Shown: positions 42,067-51,567, numbered from the stretch's first letter. The stretch is 64,000 nt of DNA from Oceanimonas sp052119705 (GCF_052119705.1 NZ_JBGQOP010000014.1:1-64000); one strand, 5' to 3'. Notes: generated by a model from the letters alone, not told the origin. Translations and numbers: made by a program.

Positions 42067-42189
42067 CCATTGACACACTTGAGTGACAATTAGCTGTTTG
42101 AATAACGGCTGGTACAATACTCTGCTGTGCGCGGCTATGGCTCTGGCTCATGTTTGAGTCATGCTCCCTAATGTGATTTAGGATCTTAA

Positions 42190-43341
42190 ATGAAAAAAAT
42201 ACTTATCTGGTGCCTAACGCTCACACTCTTGTTGCTCGGCTTATACGCCTATTTTGGTAGCGACTGGTTAGGCAAATCTCAAACCGCGCCCATGACGGTG
42301 ACCGTTGCAAAAGGTGACTTATTAGACCAAGTCACCGCCACCGGCACCTTGCAGCCCAGCGGTTACGTGGATGTGGGCGCGCAGGTGTCAGGCCAGCTAA
42401 AAGTCATTGCCGTAGAAGTGGGCGATAAGGTTGAGCAAGATACCTTGTTAGCCGAAATAGACCCCACCGTGTATGTGGCACAAGTGGACGCCAGCCGCGC
42501 CCAATTGCGCGCTCAACAGGCGCAACTTAAAGACCGCGAAGCCCAGCTGACCTTGGCAAAAATTCAACATACTCGCCAACGTAACTTGCTGGCCGCCGAC
42601 GCCACCGCCAAAGAAAGCGTACAAAGTGCCGAGGCCAGCTTGCGCTCGGCACAAGCGCAAGTAGAAGCGCTCACTGCACAAATTGCCCAAACCGAGTCCA
42701 GCTTGCGCGCCGATGAAGCCAACCTCAGTTACGCCAAGGTGGTGGCGCCCATGGCCGGCACTGTGGTGCAAATAGATGCCCGCCAAGGCCAAACCTTAAA
42801 CGCCAGCCAGCAGTCGCCGGTTCTGATGCGCATCGCCGATTTAGCACTAATGACGGTGGCCGCTAAAGTCTCAGAGGCAGACGTGAGTAAGCTAACGCCC
42901 GGCATGAAGGTTTATTTCACCACCCTGGGTGATTCTCAGAAACGCTGGTACAGCACCTTGCGCAAGATTGAGCCCACCCCTGTTATCGAAAATAATGTGG
43001 TGCTCTACAATGCCTTGTTCGATGTCGAGAATCCCGATGGTGCCTTAATGTCACAAATGACCACCCAAGTCTTCTTCGTGCTCACAGAAGCCAAAGATGC
43101 GTTATTAGTGCCCATGTCGGCGCTGAGCTTTACCGATCCCGCCGATCGCACTCAAGCCAAAGTGACTGTGGTGAATGCCAAGGGATTGCCTGAAACACGC
43201 ACGGTGCAGGTGGGCGTCAGCAATCGTATTCATGCCGCTATTACCGAAGGGCTAGCCATAGGTGAGCAAGTGCAGACTCAAGCCGCCAGCAGCAACAAAA
43301 ACAACGCCTCCGCCCGACCCGCAGGCCGGATGCGCATATGA
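42190..43341 (+). CDS. macA: MacA-type efflux periplasmic adaptor
   Basis: Membrane-fusion protein linking the MacB ABC transporter to an outer-membrane channel. 383 residues. One N-terminal membrane anchor (about 5-24) is followed by a first barrel/lipoyl half (VTATGTLQPSGYVDVGAQVSG). A coiled-coil hairpin spans about 95-175 (AQQAQLKDREAQLTLAKIQ...SAEASLRSAQAQVEALTAQ). The second lipoyl half has APMAGTVVQIDARQGQTLNA, then beta-barrel and membrane-proximal domains. The size matches E. coli MacA (371). ATG start with AGGAT ahead. Its stop overlaps macB by four bases. Substrates of MacAB systems include macrolides, heme precursors and siderophores; the substrate here is not known. Confidence 0.93.
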   Translation: MKKILIWCLTLTLLLLGLYAYFGSDWLGKSQTAPMTVTVAKGDLLDQVTATGTLQPSGYVDVGAQVSGQLKVIAVEVGDKVEQDTLLAEIDPTVYVAQVDASRAQLRAQQAQLKDREAQLTLAKIQHTRQRNLLAADATAKESVQSAEASLRSAQAQVEALTAQIAQTESSLRADEANLSYAKVVAPMAGTVVQIDARQGQTLNASQQSPVLMRIADLALMTVAAKVSEADVSKLTPGMKVYFTTLGDSQKRWYSTLRKIEPTPVIENNVVLYNALFDVENPDGALMSQMTTQVFFVLTEAKDALLVPMSALSFTDPADRTQAKVTVVNAKGLPETRTVQVGVSNRIHAAITEGLAIGEQVQTQAASSNKNNASARPAGRMRI

Positions 43342-45266
43342 GCACGCCATTAATCCAATTAACGGGCATCACCAAAACCTATGGCAGCGGTGAGCTGGCC
43401 AGTACAGTGCTCAAAGGCATAGATGTCATTATTAATCGTGGTGAATTTGTGGCCATTATGGGCAGCTCCGGCTCTGGCAAGTCGACCTTAATGAATATTT
43501 TGGGCTGCTTGGATAAACCCACTAGCGGTGAATACCAACTGCTGGGTCGAGATGTGGCCAGCCTCAGTCGTGACCAACTCGCCGAGCTGCGCCGCGATAC
43601 CTTCGGCTTCGTGTTTCAAAGTTATCATTTGTTAGCTGGCGTCAGTGCGCGTGATAACGTGGCGGTGCCGGCCGTGTATTCCGGTTTATCGCGGGCCGAG
43701 CGCCAACTCAAAGCAGAACAATTACTCACCACCTTAGGCTTGGCCGAACGCTTAGCACATAAACCTAATCAACTCTCCGGCGGGCAACAGCAGCGGGTGT
43801 CGATTGCGCGCGCACTGATGAACGGCGGCGAAATCATCTTAGCGGATGAGCCCACGGGCGCGCTCGACAGTCAAAGCGGTAGTGATGTAATGGCATTACT
43901 CACCCACTTGGCGCGCTCTGGCCATACGGTAATTTTGATTACCCACGACCCCAAAGTAGCCGCCCTTGCAGATAGGCGCATCGAGATCAGTGACGGCCTG
44001 ATTGTGGCGGACCCCGGCCCCAGCGCTCAAGCCGCAGTGCCGGCGCTACCGGCTAAGACCCGCGGTCACAGCTCTTTGAGCGCCGAATTATTTGAAGCCG
44101 TGCGCACCGCACTCGGAGCGCTCAGCAGTAATTTATTTCGCGCCGCCCTCACCTTGCTCGGCATAGTGATAGGCGTGGCGTCTGTGATCACTATGCTGGC
44201 CATAGGTAACGGCTCCCAGCAAGAAATAGTGCAAAGCATCAGCGCCATGGGCAGTAATTTATTGTCGGTGCGCCCCGGCGCACCCAATCAATTTGGCCGC
44301 CGCACCACCTCGACCTTAGTGGCCGCCGATATGGAGGCCATCAAAGCGCTGCCCAATATCGATGCGGTGGTGCCAGAAATTGGCGGCACCGCCACCTTAC
44401 GCTTCGGCAATCTGGATCACAGCCCAGAAATTAACGCCACCTCGGCGGACTTTCCCCGCGCCCGCCTCTGGCCTCTAGCCGAGGGCACCTTTTTTACCCA
44501 CGCCGATGAGCAAAGTTATGCCACGGTCGCCGTGATCGGAACATCCGTGGCCGAGGCACTGTTTCCCAACCAAGACCCCTTGGGGAAATATGTCACCGTG
44601 AATACCAACCTGTTTCAGATAATTGGCGTAATGAGCGCCAAAGGCGCTTCGCCTTGGGGGCAAGACCAAGACGATGTGGTGTTTGTGCCCTATACCACAG
44701 GCGGCTTACGCTTGTTTGGCCAGCAGTTTTTACGCAACATTACCGTGTCTGTGGATAACGTCGCGTACATCAATGACACCGAAGCCGAGATCAAACGCTT
44801 GCTGATTGCTCGCCACGGCGGGGAAGATTTTCAAATCCGCAATATGTCCTCCATCATAGATACAGTGTCCGCCACCACCCAAACCTTTACTTGGCTACTG
44901 GGCTCCATTGCCGCTATTTCGTTATTCGTGGGCGGCATTGGCGTGATGAATATTATGCTGGTCAGCGTCAGCGAACGAACCCGAGAAATCGGTATTCGTA
45001 TGGCGACCGGCGCCCATACCCGGCATATTTTGCAGCAATTCTTAATTGAAGCCTTAGTGGTGTCGGCCTTAGGCGGCGCCATAGGCGTGGCATTGGGCTT
45101 GGCAGCCACCGCCATCTTAGGCGGCTTTGGTATTCCCGTTTATTTCTCACTGGCACCGGTATTGCTCGCCTTTGGCTGCGCCTTTGCTACCGGTTTAGTC
45201 TTTGGCTGGCTGCCGGCACGTAAAGCCGCGCAGTTAGACCCTGTTGTTGCGCTTTCTTCAGAATAA
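43338..45266 (+). CDS. macB: MacB-type ABC transporter (ATPase plus permease)
   Basis: Dimeric inner-membrane mechanotransmission ABC transporter. 642 residues (E. coli MacB 648). The N-terminal ATPase domain (1-230) has Walker A GSSGSGKST, Q-loop VFQSYHLL, signature LSGGQQQRVSIARAL, Walker B IILADEP and the H-loop ITHDP. TM1 is at about 270-292. A large periplasmic domain (about 295-515) is followed by TM2-TM4 with the FtsX motif GIGVMNIMLVSVSERTREIGIRMATGA. It overlaps macA by four bases and is followed by its outer-membrane partner after 39 bases, a three-gene efflux operon. Confidence 0.95.
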   Translation: MSTPLIQLTGITKTYGSGELASTVLKGIDVIINRGEFVAIMGSSGSGKSTLMNILGCLDKPTSGEYQLLGRDVASLSRDQLAELRRDTFGFVFQSYHLLAGVSARDNVAVPAVYSGLSRAERQLKAEQLLTTLGLAERLAHKPNQLSGGQQQRVSIARALMNGGEIILADEPTGALDSQSGSDVMALLTHLARSGHTVILITHDPKVAALADRRIEISDGLIVADPGPSAQAAVPALPAKTRGHSSLSAELFEAVRTALGALSSNLFRAALTLLGIVIGVASVITMLAIGNGSQQEIVQSISAMGSNLLSVRPGAPNQFGRRTTSTLVAADMEAIKALPNIDAVVPEIGGTATLRFGNLDHSPEINATSADFPRARLWPLAEGTFFTHADEQSYATVAVIGTSVAEALFPNQDPLGKYVTVNTNLFQIIGVMSAKGASPWGQDQDDVVFVPYTTGGLRLFGQQFLRNITVSVDNVAYINDTEAEIKRLLIARHGGEDFQIRNMSSIIDTVSATTQTFTWLLGSIAAISLFVGGIGVMNIMLVSVSERTREIGIRMATGAHTRHILQQFLIEALVVSALGGAIGVALGLAATAILGGFGIPVYFSLAPVLLAFGCAFATGLVFGWLPARKAAQLDPVVALSSE

Positions 45267-45305
45267 GCTTCTGAATAAGCCGTCTGCATAAGTTTCGGAG
45301 TTACT

Positions 45306-46706
45306 ATGTCTCATTTATCACGTCATTCATCTTGGGCTTTATCACCGCTATTCTGTGCCCTGCTGTTGGCTGGCTGTGCCAGCACTAACACGGCCGAACG
45401 GCCCGCAATCGTCTACAAGATGGCCAGCCAGTGGAACACGCATACATCTAACCAAAGCCAAGCACTGCATCAGGCTTGGTGGCTGGATTTTAATTCTCCT
45501 GCCTTGACTGACTTGATCACCACAGCCCTTAGCGATAATCCAGATGTGTTGATTGCCGCCGAGCGCATCACACAGGCCGAAGCCCAAGTGCAAGGCGCCA
45601 ATGCCTCTTTGTTTCCGAGCTTGAACCTCGGCGCAGGCAGCGATAAAAGCTGGCTGGAAAATGGCCAGCAAGAAAGCAGCCGAGCCAACCTGGGCATCAG
45701 CTATGAACTGGATTTATGGGGCAAGCTAAAGGCCGAACGCCAAGCGGCCGCGGCCGGTTTGGCCATTAGCGAATATGACTTGGCCAGCGCCCAACTCATG
45801 CTGACCACAGGCGTGGCCAACGCTTGGGTACAGCTGCTTGCGCTGGATGAGCGAATTCGCATCAATGAAAAAAACTTGGCCACCGCCGAGCGTAACTTCG
45901 CCATCGTCGAGGCTAAATATAAGTATGGCGCCGCCACCTTAAGTGATTTTTATCGCCAACGAGGAACCGTCACCAGCCAGCAGGCTAACTTGCTGCCACT
46001 GCGTGAACAACGCCGCCAAACCGAATCGGCGCTGGCCATATTGCTGGGTCGCGCGCCTCAAGGCTATCAGTTGGTCTCGCAACCGTTAGCCGAGCTTGCT
46101 CTGCCGCGCCTTGCACCCGGCCTGCCCAGTGAATTGCTCACTCGCCGCCCAGACTTAGCCAATGCCGAAGCGCAACTGCAAGCCGCCGATGCCAATGTGA
46201 GTGCCGCCCGCGCCGCCCTCTTGCCCTCGGTGCAACTCACCGGCAGTGGCGGTTTGGCCAGCCAAGCCTTATTGTCACTGGCCAATCCTATGCAGACCTT
46301 GGGACTCGGTGCCAGCCTGAGCCAAACCCTGTTTGATGGCGGGCGCCTGCGCAGTCAGGTAAAAATCAGCGAAGCGCGCCTTCGAGAATTAGTACTTAAT
46401 TATCAAAAAACCATACTACAGGCCCTAAAAGAAACCGAAGATGCGCTGGGCAATCTCGCTTTAAGCCAAGCACAAATAGCGCAACAACAGCGTATAGTGG
46501 ATGATGCCCAGCGCACCTTAGAGCTCACCGATATTCGTTATCGGGCCGGTGCCGACGAGTTATTATTATTACTGGATGCCCAGCGCACCTTGTTTAGCGC
46601 CGACGAACTGCTGGTTAACTTACAGCAAAGCCAATTTAGCGCCACCATCGACCTGATCAAGGCGCTGGGTGGCGGCTGGAAAAATGGCGTGAAGGGTGAG
46701 GAGTAA
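45306..46706 (+). CDS. outer-membrane efflux lipoprotein (NodT/TolC family)
   Basis: Outer-membrane channel of the RND/Mac-type efflux outer-membrane lipoprotein (NodT) family. 466 residues. The signal peptide ends at the lipobox LLAGC, lipidated at C24. Two OEP repeats follow; typical stretches are WWLDFNSPALTDLI, ANASLFPSLNLGAG, YELDLWGKLKAERQAA and LTRRPDLANAEAQLQAADANVSAARAALLPS. It probably completes the MacAB pump, although E. coli MacAB uses TolC itself. ATG start at 45306. The last codons (GVKGEE) and stop lie within a family A repeat, so the natural C-terminus may have been replaced by repeat sequence. Confidence 0.92.
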   Translation: MSHLSRHSSWALSPLFCALLLAGCASTNTAERPAIVYKMASQWNTHTSNQSQALHQAWWLDFNSPALTDLITTALSDNPDVLIAAERITQAEAQVQGANASLFPSLNLGAGSDKSWLENGQQESSRANLGISYELDLWGKLKAERQAAAAGLAISEYDLASAQLMLTTGVANAWVQLLALDERIRINEKNLATAERNFAIVEAKYKYGAATLSDFYRQRGTVTSQQANLLPLREQRRQTESALAILLGRAPQGYQLVSQPLAELALPRLAPGLPSELLTRRPDLANAEAQLQAADANVSAARAALLPSVQLTGSGGLASQALLSLANPMQTLGLGASLSQTLFDGGRLRSQVKISEARLRELVLNYQKTILQALKETEDALGNLALSQAQIAQQQRIVDDAQRTLELTDIRYRAGADELLLLLDAQRTLFSADELLVNLQQSQFSATIDLIKALGGGWKNGVKGEE

Positions 46707-46715
46707 AGCGTGAAG
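46687..46715 (+). repeat. repeat family A at the end of the efflux channel gene
   Basis: GGCGTGAAGGGTGAGGAGTA and AAGCGTGAAGCGG overlap the final six codons and the stop of the outer-membrane channel gene. A facing partner lies at 46916-46960. Confidence 0.5.
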
Positions 46716-46752
46716 CGGACGAGATAAGATCAAACACTCAAACCTAGGGCTA

Positions 46753-46908
46753 TTTTTGCCACAGAATCCACGGAAACCACAGAAAAATAGAGATAAGAAC
46801 GAAAAGTGCATTTTTAGTGAGTACGACTTTTCCCATTACATAAATAGTCATTTGTGGTTTTTGAACTTGCTCTTGTCCGTGTTCTTCCGTGGTTTCCGTG
46901 GCAAAAAA
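46753..46908. repeat. repeat family B element, diverged copy
   Basis: Palindromic ends TTTTTGCCAC (46753-46762) and GTGGCAAAAA (46898-46907), with ACGGAAACCAC near the left and GTCCGTGTTCTTCCGTGG near the right end. The interior differs from the two long copies. It is nested between family A words on each side (46687-46715 and 46916-46960). Confidence 0.65.
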
Positions 46909-46983
46909 ATGTTTAATCTCACTCTTTAGGTTTCACTTTCAGCTCTCAGCTTCACACTTCTAGCTCTCTTAAGGATAAAATCG

Positions 46984-47481
46984 GTGACTACCTTAAAATA
47001 TATCGCTCACTATCCAGAGCAAATTCAAACCCAAGCGGGCTTGCTGATAAGCCAAGGCCGCTTAGGCGCTTATCTAGAAAAAAAGTATCCAGACTTGCAT
47101 CAAATACAAAGCGACAAGGCCTTGTATCAATATGTGACCGAGCTAAAAAATCAATATATGCGCAAGTCCTCGCCGCTATCTCAGGTGAGTTATGACAGTA
47201 AGTTACAAATCGTTAAGCACGCCTTGGGGTTGCACACCTATCAGTCGCGGGTGCAAGGCAATAAGCTAAAAGCCCATAACAGCATTAAGGTAGCCGCGCT
47301 GTTTAAAAGCGCACCGGCGCCATTTTTACGCATGATAGTGGTGCACGAGTTGGCGCACTTTAAGGAAAAAGAGCACGATAAGGCGTTTTATCAATTATGT
47401 TGCCACATGGAGCCTGATTATCATCAGTTAGAACTAGATACTCGTTTGTGGCTACATTGGCGTGAGCAGCCAACTACCTGA
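46984..47481 (+). CDS. YgjP-like zinc metalloprotein
   Basis: 165-residue protein with a metallopeptidase-like helix: VVHELAHFKEKEHDKAFYQLC, that is H121-E122-xx-H125 plus H131. It belongs to the YgjP/DUF45 (SprT-like gluzincin) group, usually called M48-family metal-dependent hydrolase. No signal peptide, so cytosolic. The function is unproven in the family. The start is GTG at 46984, eight bases after AAGGAT. It stands alone between repeat DNA and the cytochrome pair. Confidence 0.8.
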   Translation: MTTLKYIAHYPEQIQTQAGLLISQGRLGAYLEKKYPDLHQIQSDKALYQYVTELKNQYMRKSSPLSQVSYDSKLQIVKHALGLHTYQSRVQGNKLKAHNSIKVAALFKSAPAPFLRMIVVHELAHFKEKEHDKAFYQLCCHMEPDYHQLELDTRLWLHWREQPTT

Positions 47482-47620
47482 GCCACAAAATTGTGACGAG
47501 TTTGTGAACTAGGCGTATGTATTCATGATGTTCTACTAAGGTTATGTGGTATGTACGTATATCGTCTGCACCCCGACCCTCCTAGAATACGCTTGGAAGC
47601 ATAACGTCAGGATAATAATT

Positions 47621-48235
47621 ATGAAAAAACTCGTATTCTTCGCCAGTGCCCTGGCAATCACAGCATTTTCGGCTCAGGCTGATATGCCACCTCAGGCAGG
47701 CGCTTGTGTCGCTTGCCATCAAGCCACAGGCCTAGGTCTGCCCAACTTAGCACCTTCGATTGCCGGCATGCCGGCGGCCTATTTGGCCACTCAGCTTAAG
47801 CACTTTCAAACTGATGCGCGCCAAAACGCCATTATGAAACCCATGGCCATGATGTTGGATGATGCCGGGGTTAAGGCCGTCAGTGAATGGTTTGCCAGCC
47901 TGCCACTCGCACTACCCAAAAACCCGGCGTTTCGTGGTGAGAAGTCACCGGCCACCATCACAGACGTGGGCGAAAAGCTGGCGTATTTAGGCGATTGGCA
48001 GCGTGACTTACCCAGTTGTGTGTCTTGCCATGGCCCTGAAGGCGTAGGCGTGGGTGAGGCATTTCCTCACCTAGCGGGTCAGCATGCGGACTATATCGAA
48101 AGCCAGCTGCACGCTTGGCAAAACGGTACCCGCAGTGGTGATGCGAACGGCATCATGGGTGTAATGGCTAAGAAGCTAACGGCGGAAGAAATCACCGCAG
48201 TTGCCCAGTACTTTGCCAATGTGGAGGCCAAATAA
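47621..48235 (+). CDS. di-heme cytochrome c4-type protein (TsdB-like)
   Basis: Periplasmic electron carrier. 204 residues. Signal peptide MKKLVFFASALAITAFSAQA. Two class I cytochrome halves, with heme sites CVACH (C29-H33) and CVSCH (C133-H137) and methionine ligands likely in IMKPMA and IMGVMA. This is the c4 layout. The ATG at 47621 is used because it starts the signal peptide; the frame is open from 47546. Its stop overlaps the next ATG by one base (TAATG). Directly before a TsdA-like gene, a c4-type protein is best read as TsdB, the electron partner of thiosulfate dehydrogenase, though c4 could also serve a terminal oxidase. Confidence 0.82.
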   Translation: MKKLVFFASALAITAFSAQADMPPQAGACVACHQATGLGLPNLAPSIAGMPAAYLATQLKHFQTDARQNAIMKPMAMMLDDAGVKAVSEWFASLPLALPKNPAFRGEKSPATITDVGEKLAYLGDWQRDLPSCVSCHGPEGVGVGEAFPHLAGQHADYIESQLHAWQNGTRSGDANGIMGVMAKKLTAEEITAVAQYFANVEAK

Positions 48236-49296
48236 TGCTGAAATTAACGTATTCATCACTCTTGGTCGGTTTAGCCTTGGCCGGTGCTAGCTCGGTGTTT
48301 GCCGCACCCGCCGATACCGATAAACTGGCAGTGCAAGATCAGCTGCCCAGCCAAACGGCCACCGAGTATCCACGCCCACCGGGTTGGGATAAATTACCCC
48401 AAGGTGAATTTGGCGAGAAAGTATTACGCGGATATAAAAACTTCGTCAATACCCAGACCTTATCACCCCAATATGTAGGTAATGGTCTAAATTGCGTGAA
48501 CTGCCACACGGATGCCGGCCGTAAAGAAAACTCGGCACCACTGTGGGCCGCTTACATGAGCTATCCGGTGTTTCGCGCTAAAAATAACCGCATCAACTCC
48601 TTTGAGGAGCGGCTACAAGGCTGCTTCCAGTTCTCCATGAACGGTTCACCGCCTGATTATGGTTCAGAGGCACTCATCGACTTATCTGCCTACGCCTATT
48701 GGTTGGCCCAAGGCACGCTGACTGGCAAAGACTTTGATCCTAAGGACATGGAAGTGCCCAGCGATGAGGACTTACTTAAAGGCGGCCTGCGTGAAGATTT
48801 CCCGTTCATGAAAGCCTATCTGGATAAGGGCGGCAGCAAAGAACCGGCATTACCGGGTCGCGCCTATCCAGAAACGCCTACAACTGCGCTCGCGCCCGAC
48901 ATTGCCCGCGGCAAAGTCGTGTTTGAGCAAGAATGCTCACTGTGCCACGGTGCAAACGGCGAAGGCCAGCAAGTGAATAACCGTTATGTGTTCCCACCAC
49001 TGTGGGGGCCAGACACCTATAACTGGGGCGCGGGCATGCAGCGTGTGAACACAGCCGCCGCCTTTATTAAGCACAATATGCCGCTGGGTCAGCCAAATAA
49101 GCTTACCGATCAGCAAGCTTGGGACGTGGCCATGTATCTGGATACCCGTGACCGCCCACAAGACCCACGTAATAAGGGTAATGTGGCCGAAACGCGCAAA
49201 GAGTTTCACGGCAAAACCAGTTATTACGGCACCGAAGTAGATGGCAAAATTTTGGGCAGCGAAAGCTTCCCTAACCATCCGAACAAGCCTAAATAA
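48235..49296 (+). CDS. tsdA: TsdA-like di-heme thiosulfate dehydrogenase / tetrathionate reductase
   Basis: Periplasmic di-heme cytochrome c of the TsdA kind, which interconverts thiosulfate and tetrathionate. 353 residues with signal peptide (about 1-23). Heme 1 is CVNCH (87-91). After it come WAAYMSYPVFRAKNNRIN and LQGCFQFSMNG, where C130 sits as the unusual cysteine heme ligand of TsdA enzymes. Heme 2 is CSLCH (234-238), followed by VFPPLWGPDTYNWGAGM and the methionine ligand region HNMPLGQ. TsdA enzymes differ in preferred direction, and sequence alone does not decide it. It is coupled to the c4-type gene and followed by a terminator. Confidence 0.78.
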   Translation: MLKLTYSSLLVGLALAGASSVFAAPADTDKLAVQDQLPSQTATEYPRPPGWDKLPQGEFGEKVLRGYKNFVNTQTLSPQYVGNGLNCVNCHTDAGRKENSAPLWAAYMSYPVFRAKNNRINSFEERLQGCFQFSMNGSPPDYGSEALIDLSAYAYWLAQGTLTGKDFDPKDMEVPSDEDLLKGGLREDFPFMKAYLDKGGSKEPALPGRAYPETPTTALAPDIARGKVVFEQECSLCHGANGEGQQVNNRYVFPPLWGPDTYNWGAGMQRVNTAAAFIKHNMPLGQPNKLTDQQAWDVAMYLDTRDRPQDPRNKGNVAETRKEFHGKTSYYGTEVDGKILGSESFPNHPNKPK

Positions 49297-49314
49297 CGGC
49301 TAAAACCTCCATAT

Positions 49315-49340
49315 AAAAAAGGGCCGATAGGCCCTTTTTT
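49315..49340. terminator. terminator after the tsdA-like gene
   Basis: AAAAAAGGGCC, GATA loop, GGCCCTTTTTT: works in both directions between convergent genes. Confidence 0.92.
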
Positions 49341-49376
49341 ATTATTTATGACTCAGTGTCATTAAGCCCAGTATCA

Positions 49377-50654
49377 TCACGCTTGGCGCTGTAGCGGCTC
49401 CCTAGCCAATGATCGCAGGTCGTAGCCGGTGGGCGCCTGATGGGCGCGCAAGCCAAATTCTGGCAGCACGGCAAAGATATGGTCGAAAATGTCCCCTTGA
49501 ATGGCCTCATAATCTAACCACTTAGTGGTATTGGTAAAGGCGTAAATTTCCATCGGAATACCATTAGGCGTTTGCTCAAGTTGGCGCACCATAATAATCA
49601 TGTTCTGATGAATAAAGGGGTGCTGCTTGAGCAGCGTGGTTAAATAGACGCGAAAGGTGCCAATATTGGTGAGTCGACGGCCGTTCACTAAGGATGACAA
49701 GTCGAGCTGCTGCGTTTGGTTATGCTCAGTCACTTCTTTTACTTTTTCATCTAAATACGGCGCTAATAACCGACCACGGCGTAAGCGTTCTAGATCGCTC
49801 TCCTGCAAAAAATGCACACTGCTGCTGTCAATCAGTAAGCTGCGCTTCAGGCGCCGTCCACCGGACTCACTCATGCCACGCCAGTTCTTAAAAGAATCTG
49901 AGATCAGCGCATAGGTGGGAATAGTAGTAATAGTGTTATCCCAGTTTCGCACCTTAACGGTGGTAAGACCTATATCTATTACCGCACCATCGGCGCCGTA
50001 CTTGGGCATCTCTAACCAGTCGTCCACCGTTAACATATTGTTGGCGGACAATTGAATGCCTGCCACCAACCCCAAAATGGGATCTTTAAACACCAACATC
50101 AGTATCGCCGTCATGGCACCTAGGCCACTGAGTAAGATCAGCGGCGATTTGCCAATCAAGGTCGAGATCACCAGTAAGCCGATAAAAATACTGGCCACCA
50201 GTTTCAAACCTTGAAAAATGCCGCGCAGCGGAAAGTTACGCATGCTGGGCTGGTGCTGAAAAATATCCAGCAAGGCATCGAGTAAAGAAAACAGCGATAA
50301 CATGCCGTACAGCAAGATCCAGATGTGCGCGACCGTCTGAATAATGGGCAACAAGTTGCCATCGGCTTCCAGCCAGATCCCCGCTTGGATATAAATAATA
50401 ATGCCTTGCAACATTAAGGCGACGCGACTGAACAACTTACGCTCAAAGAAGGCTTTGCGCCAAATACGCCGATCGCCTTTGGCGCGTCCGCCCACCCAAG
50501 TGATCACCACGCGGTGTAACACAAAGTGGATAAGCCCTGAGATCAACACAATTAAAAGCAAGACGGTGCCCGTATAGAACACGTCTGAATACTGGGGAAT
50601 ATATTTATCTAGCACTGGCATCACCAGCTCTTCTAGATCGCTCACTTCGTCCAT
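49377..50654 (-). CDS. ybdG: mechanosensitive channel, YbdG type
   Basis: Inner-membrane MscS-superfamily channel. 425 residues, close to E. coli YbdG (415). Four to five membrane helices lie in the N-terminal half (about 28-190). The pore-lining helix and MscS beta domain follow: LLSGLGAMTAILMLVFKDPILGLVAGIQLSANNM, then VDDWLEMP, GAVIDIGLTTVKVRNWDNTI and IPTYALISDSFKNWRGM. The C-terminal soluble domain matches YbdG. YbdG gives small (MscM-like) conductance in E. coli. ATG at 50654 has GGAG ahead; a GTG two codons earlier would overlap that site. It stands alone. Confidence 0.92.
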   Translation of the reverse strand: MDEVSDLEELVMPVLDKYIPQYSDVFYTGTVLLLIVLISGLIHFVLHRVVITWVGGRAKGDRRIWRKAFFERKLFSRVALMLQGIIIYIQAGIWLEADGNLLPIIQTVAHIWILLYGMLSLFSLLDALLDIFQHQPSMRNFPLRGIFQGLKLVASIFIGLLVISTLIGKSPLILLSGLGAMTAILMLVFKDPILGLVAGIQLSANNMLTVDDWLEMPKYGADGAVIDIGLTTVKVRNWDNTITTIPTYALISDSFKNWRGMSESGGRRLKRSLLIDSSSVHFLQESDLERLRRGRLLAPYLDEKVKEVTEHNQTQQLDLSSLVNGRRLTNIGTFRVYLTTLLKQHPFIHQNMIIMVRQLEQTPNGIPMEIYAFTNTTKWLDYEAIQGDIFDHIFAVLPEFGLRAHQAPTGYDLRSLAREPLQRQA

Positions 50655-50737
50655 TATCACTCCGGTTATGGTGGATGGTGTTTAGCTCTGATTTAATCTT
50701 GATGTTTAACTTCTGGCTTCTAGCTTACGACTGACCG

Positions 50738-51412
50738 CTATGTCTTAGGCCCATAACGATAATCTCCGCCTTTGGCTAAGGCGCGCAAGTAGGCAGGCCT
50801 AGCTTGCAACTGATCCACATAGGCTTTTAAACGAGGGTAAGCCGCCGCCCACTTAGGGTTATACATGGCCGCTTCTAGTGGAAAGCTCATTTGAATATCT
50901 GCGGCGCTAAAATGCTCACCCAACATCCAGTCATGGCACGATAAGTGATCCGCCACAAAGTTAAGTTGGGAGTGAATTTGCTGATGCAAAAACGCCTTAT
51001 CAACACCCGCTACTATTTTGCTAATGATAGGCCGTACAAAAAACGGCACAGGCGCGGCTTGTACCTTGTCGAATATCAAGCGCATTACCAGCGGTGGCAT
51101 TAAGGAGCCTTCGGCATAATGCAGCCAATACACATAATCCCACCAAGCCGCGCTGTCTTTCTCCGGCAATAACTGAGCCCCGTAGCGCTGAGCCAGATAA
51201 TCAATAATGGCGCCAGATTCGGCGAGTTTTAGCTCTTGGTCGACGAGCACAGGCGCCTTCCCCAATGGATGCACCTTTTTTAGGCTGGCTGGTGCCAGAT
51301 CTGTGTCTATATCTCTTTGATGCTTAACAAGTTCGTAGTTTAATTCCAGCTCTTCGAGCAGCCAGATGATGCGCTGAGAGCGTGAATGATTGAGATGATG
51401 CAGCTTTATCAT
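50738..51412 (-). CDS. glutathione S-transferase family protein
   Basis: 224-residue cytosolic GST-fold protein. The N-terminal thioredoxin-like domain (1-80) has MIKLHHLNHSRSQRIIWLLEELELNYELV and the glutathione-binding GKAPVLVDQELKLAESGAIIDYL (cis-Pro and ESGAI). The helical C-terminal domain follows (about 90-215) with HFSAADIQMSFPLEAA. The S-R-S pattern near residue 10-12 suggests a serine-type active site. The substrate is unknown. ATG start at 51412. A lone gene between ybdG and the DUF3360 gene. Confidence 0.9.
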   Translation of the reverse strand: MIKLHHLNHSRSQRIIWLLEELELNYELVKHQRDIDTDLAPASLKKVHPLGKAPVLVDQELKLAESGAIIDYLAQRYGAQLLPEKDSAAWWDYVYWLHYAEGSLMPPLVMRLIFDKVQAAPVPFFVRPIISKIVAGVDKAFLHQQIHSQLNFVADHLSCHDWMLGEHFSAADIQMSFPLEAAMYNPKWAAAYPRLKAYVDQLQARPAYLRALAKGGDYRYGPKT

Positions 51413-51505
51413 GGATTGAACTCCCGAGTGTACGGCAGGTAAACGCTTAACGCTGGCAAAACCATATCATAAATAGCGTGCACACGGCGGTACGCTTTAC
51501 TCTGA

Positions 51506-51541
51506 CAGTGAAAGTGAGGAGTGAGATGTAAAGCGGGAAAC
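51506..51541 (+). repeat. repeat family A copy
   Basis: AGTGAAAGTGAGGAGTGAGA then TGTAAAGCGGGAAA. Directly followed by the 23-base inverted-repeat arm at 51545. Confidence 0.5.
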
Positions 51542-51544
51542 CAA

Positions 51545-51567
51545 GACCAAACCATTCTGCTGCGCAG
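51545..51567 (+). repeat. left arm of inverted repeat flanking the DUF3360 gene
   Basis: Begins GACCAAACCATTCTGCTGCG. It matches the reverse complement of 53427-53449 at 22 of 23 bases. Confidence 0.8.
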
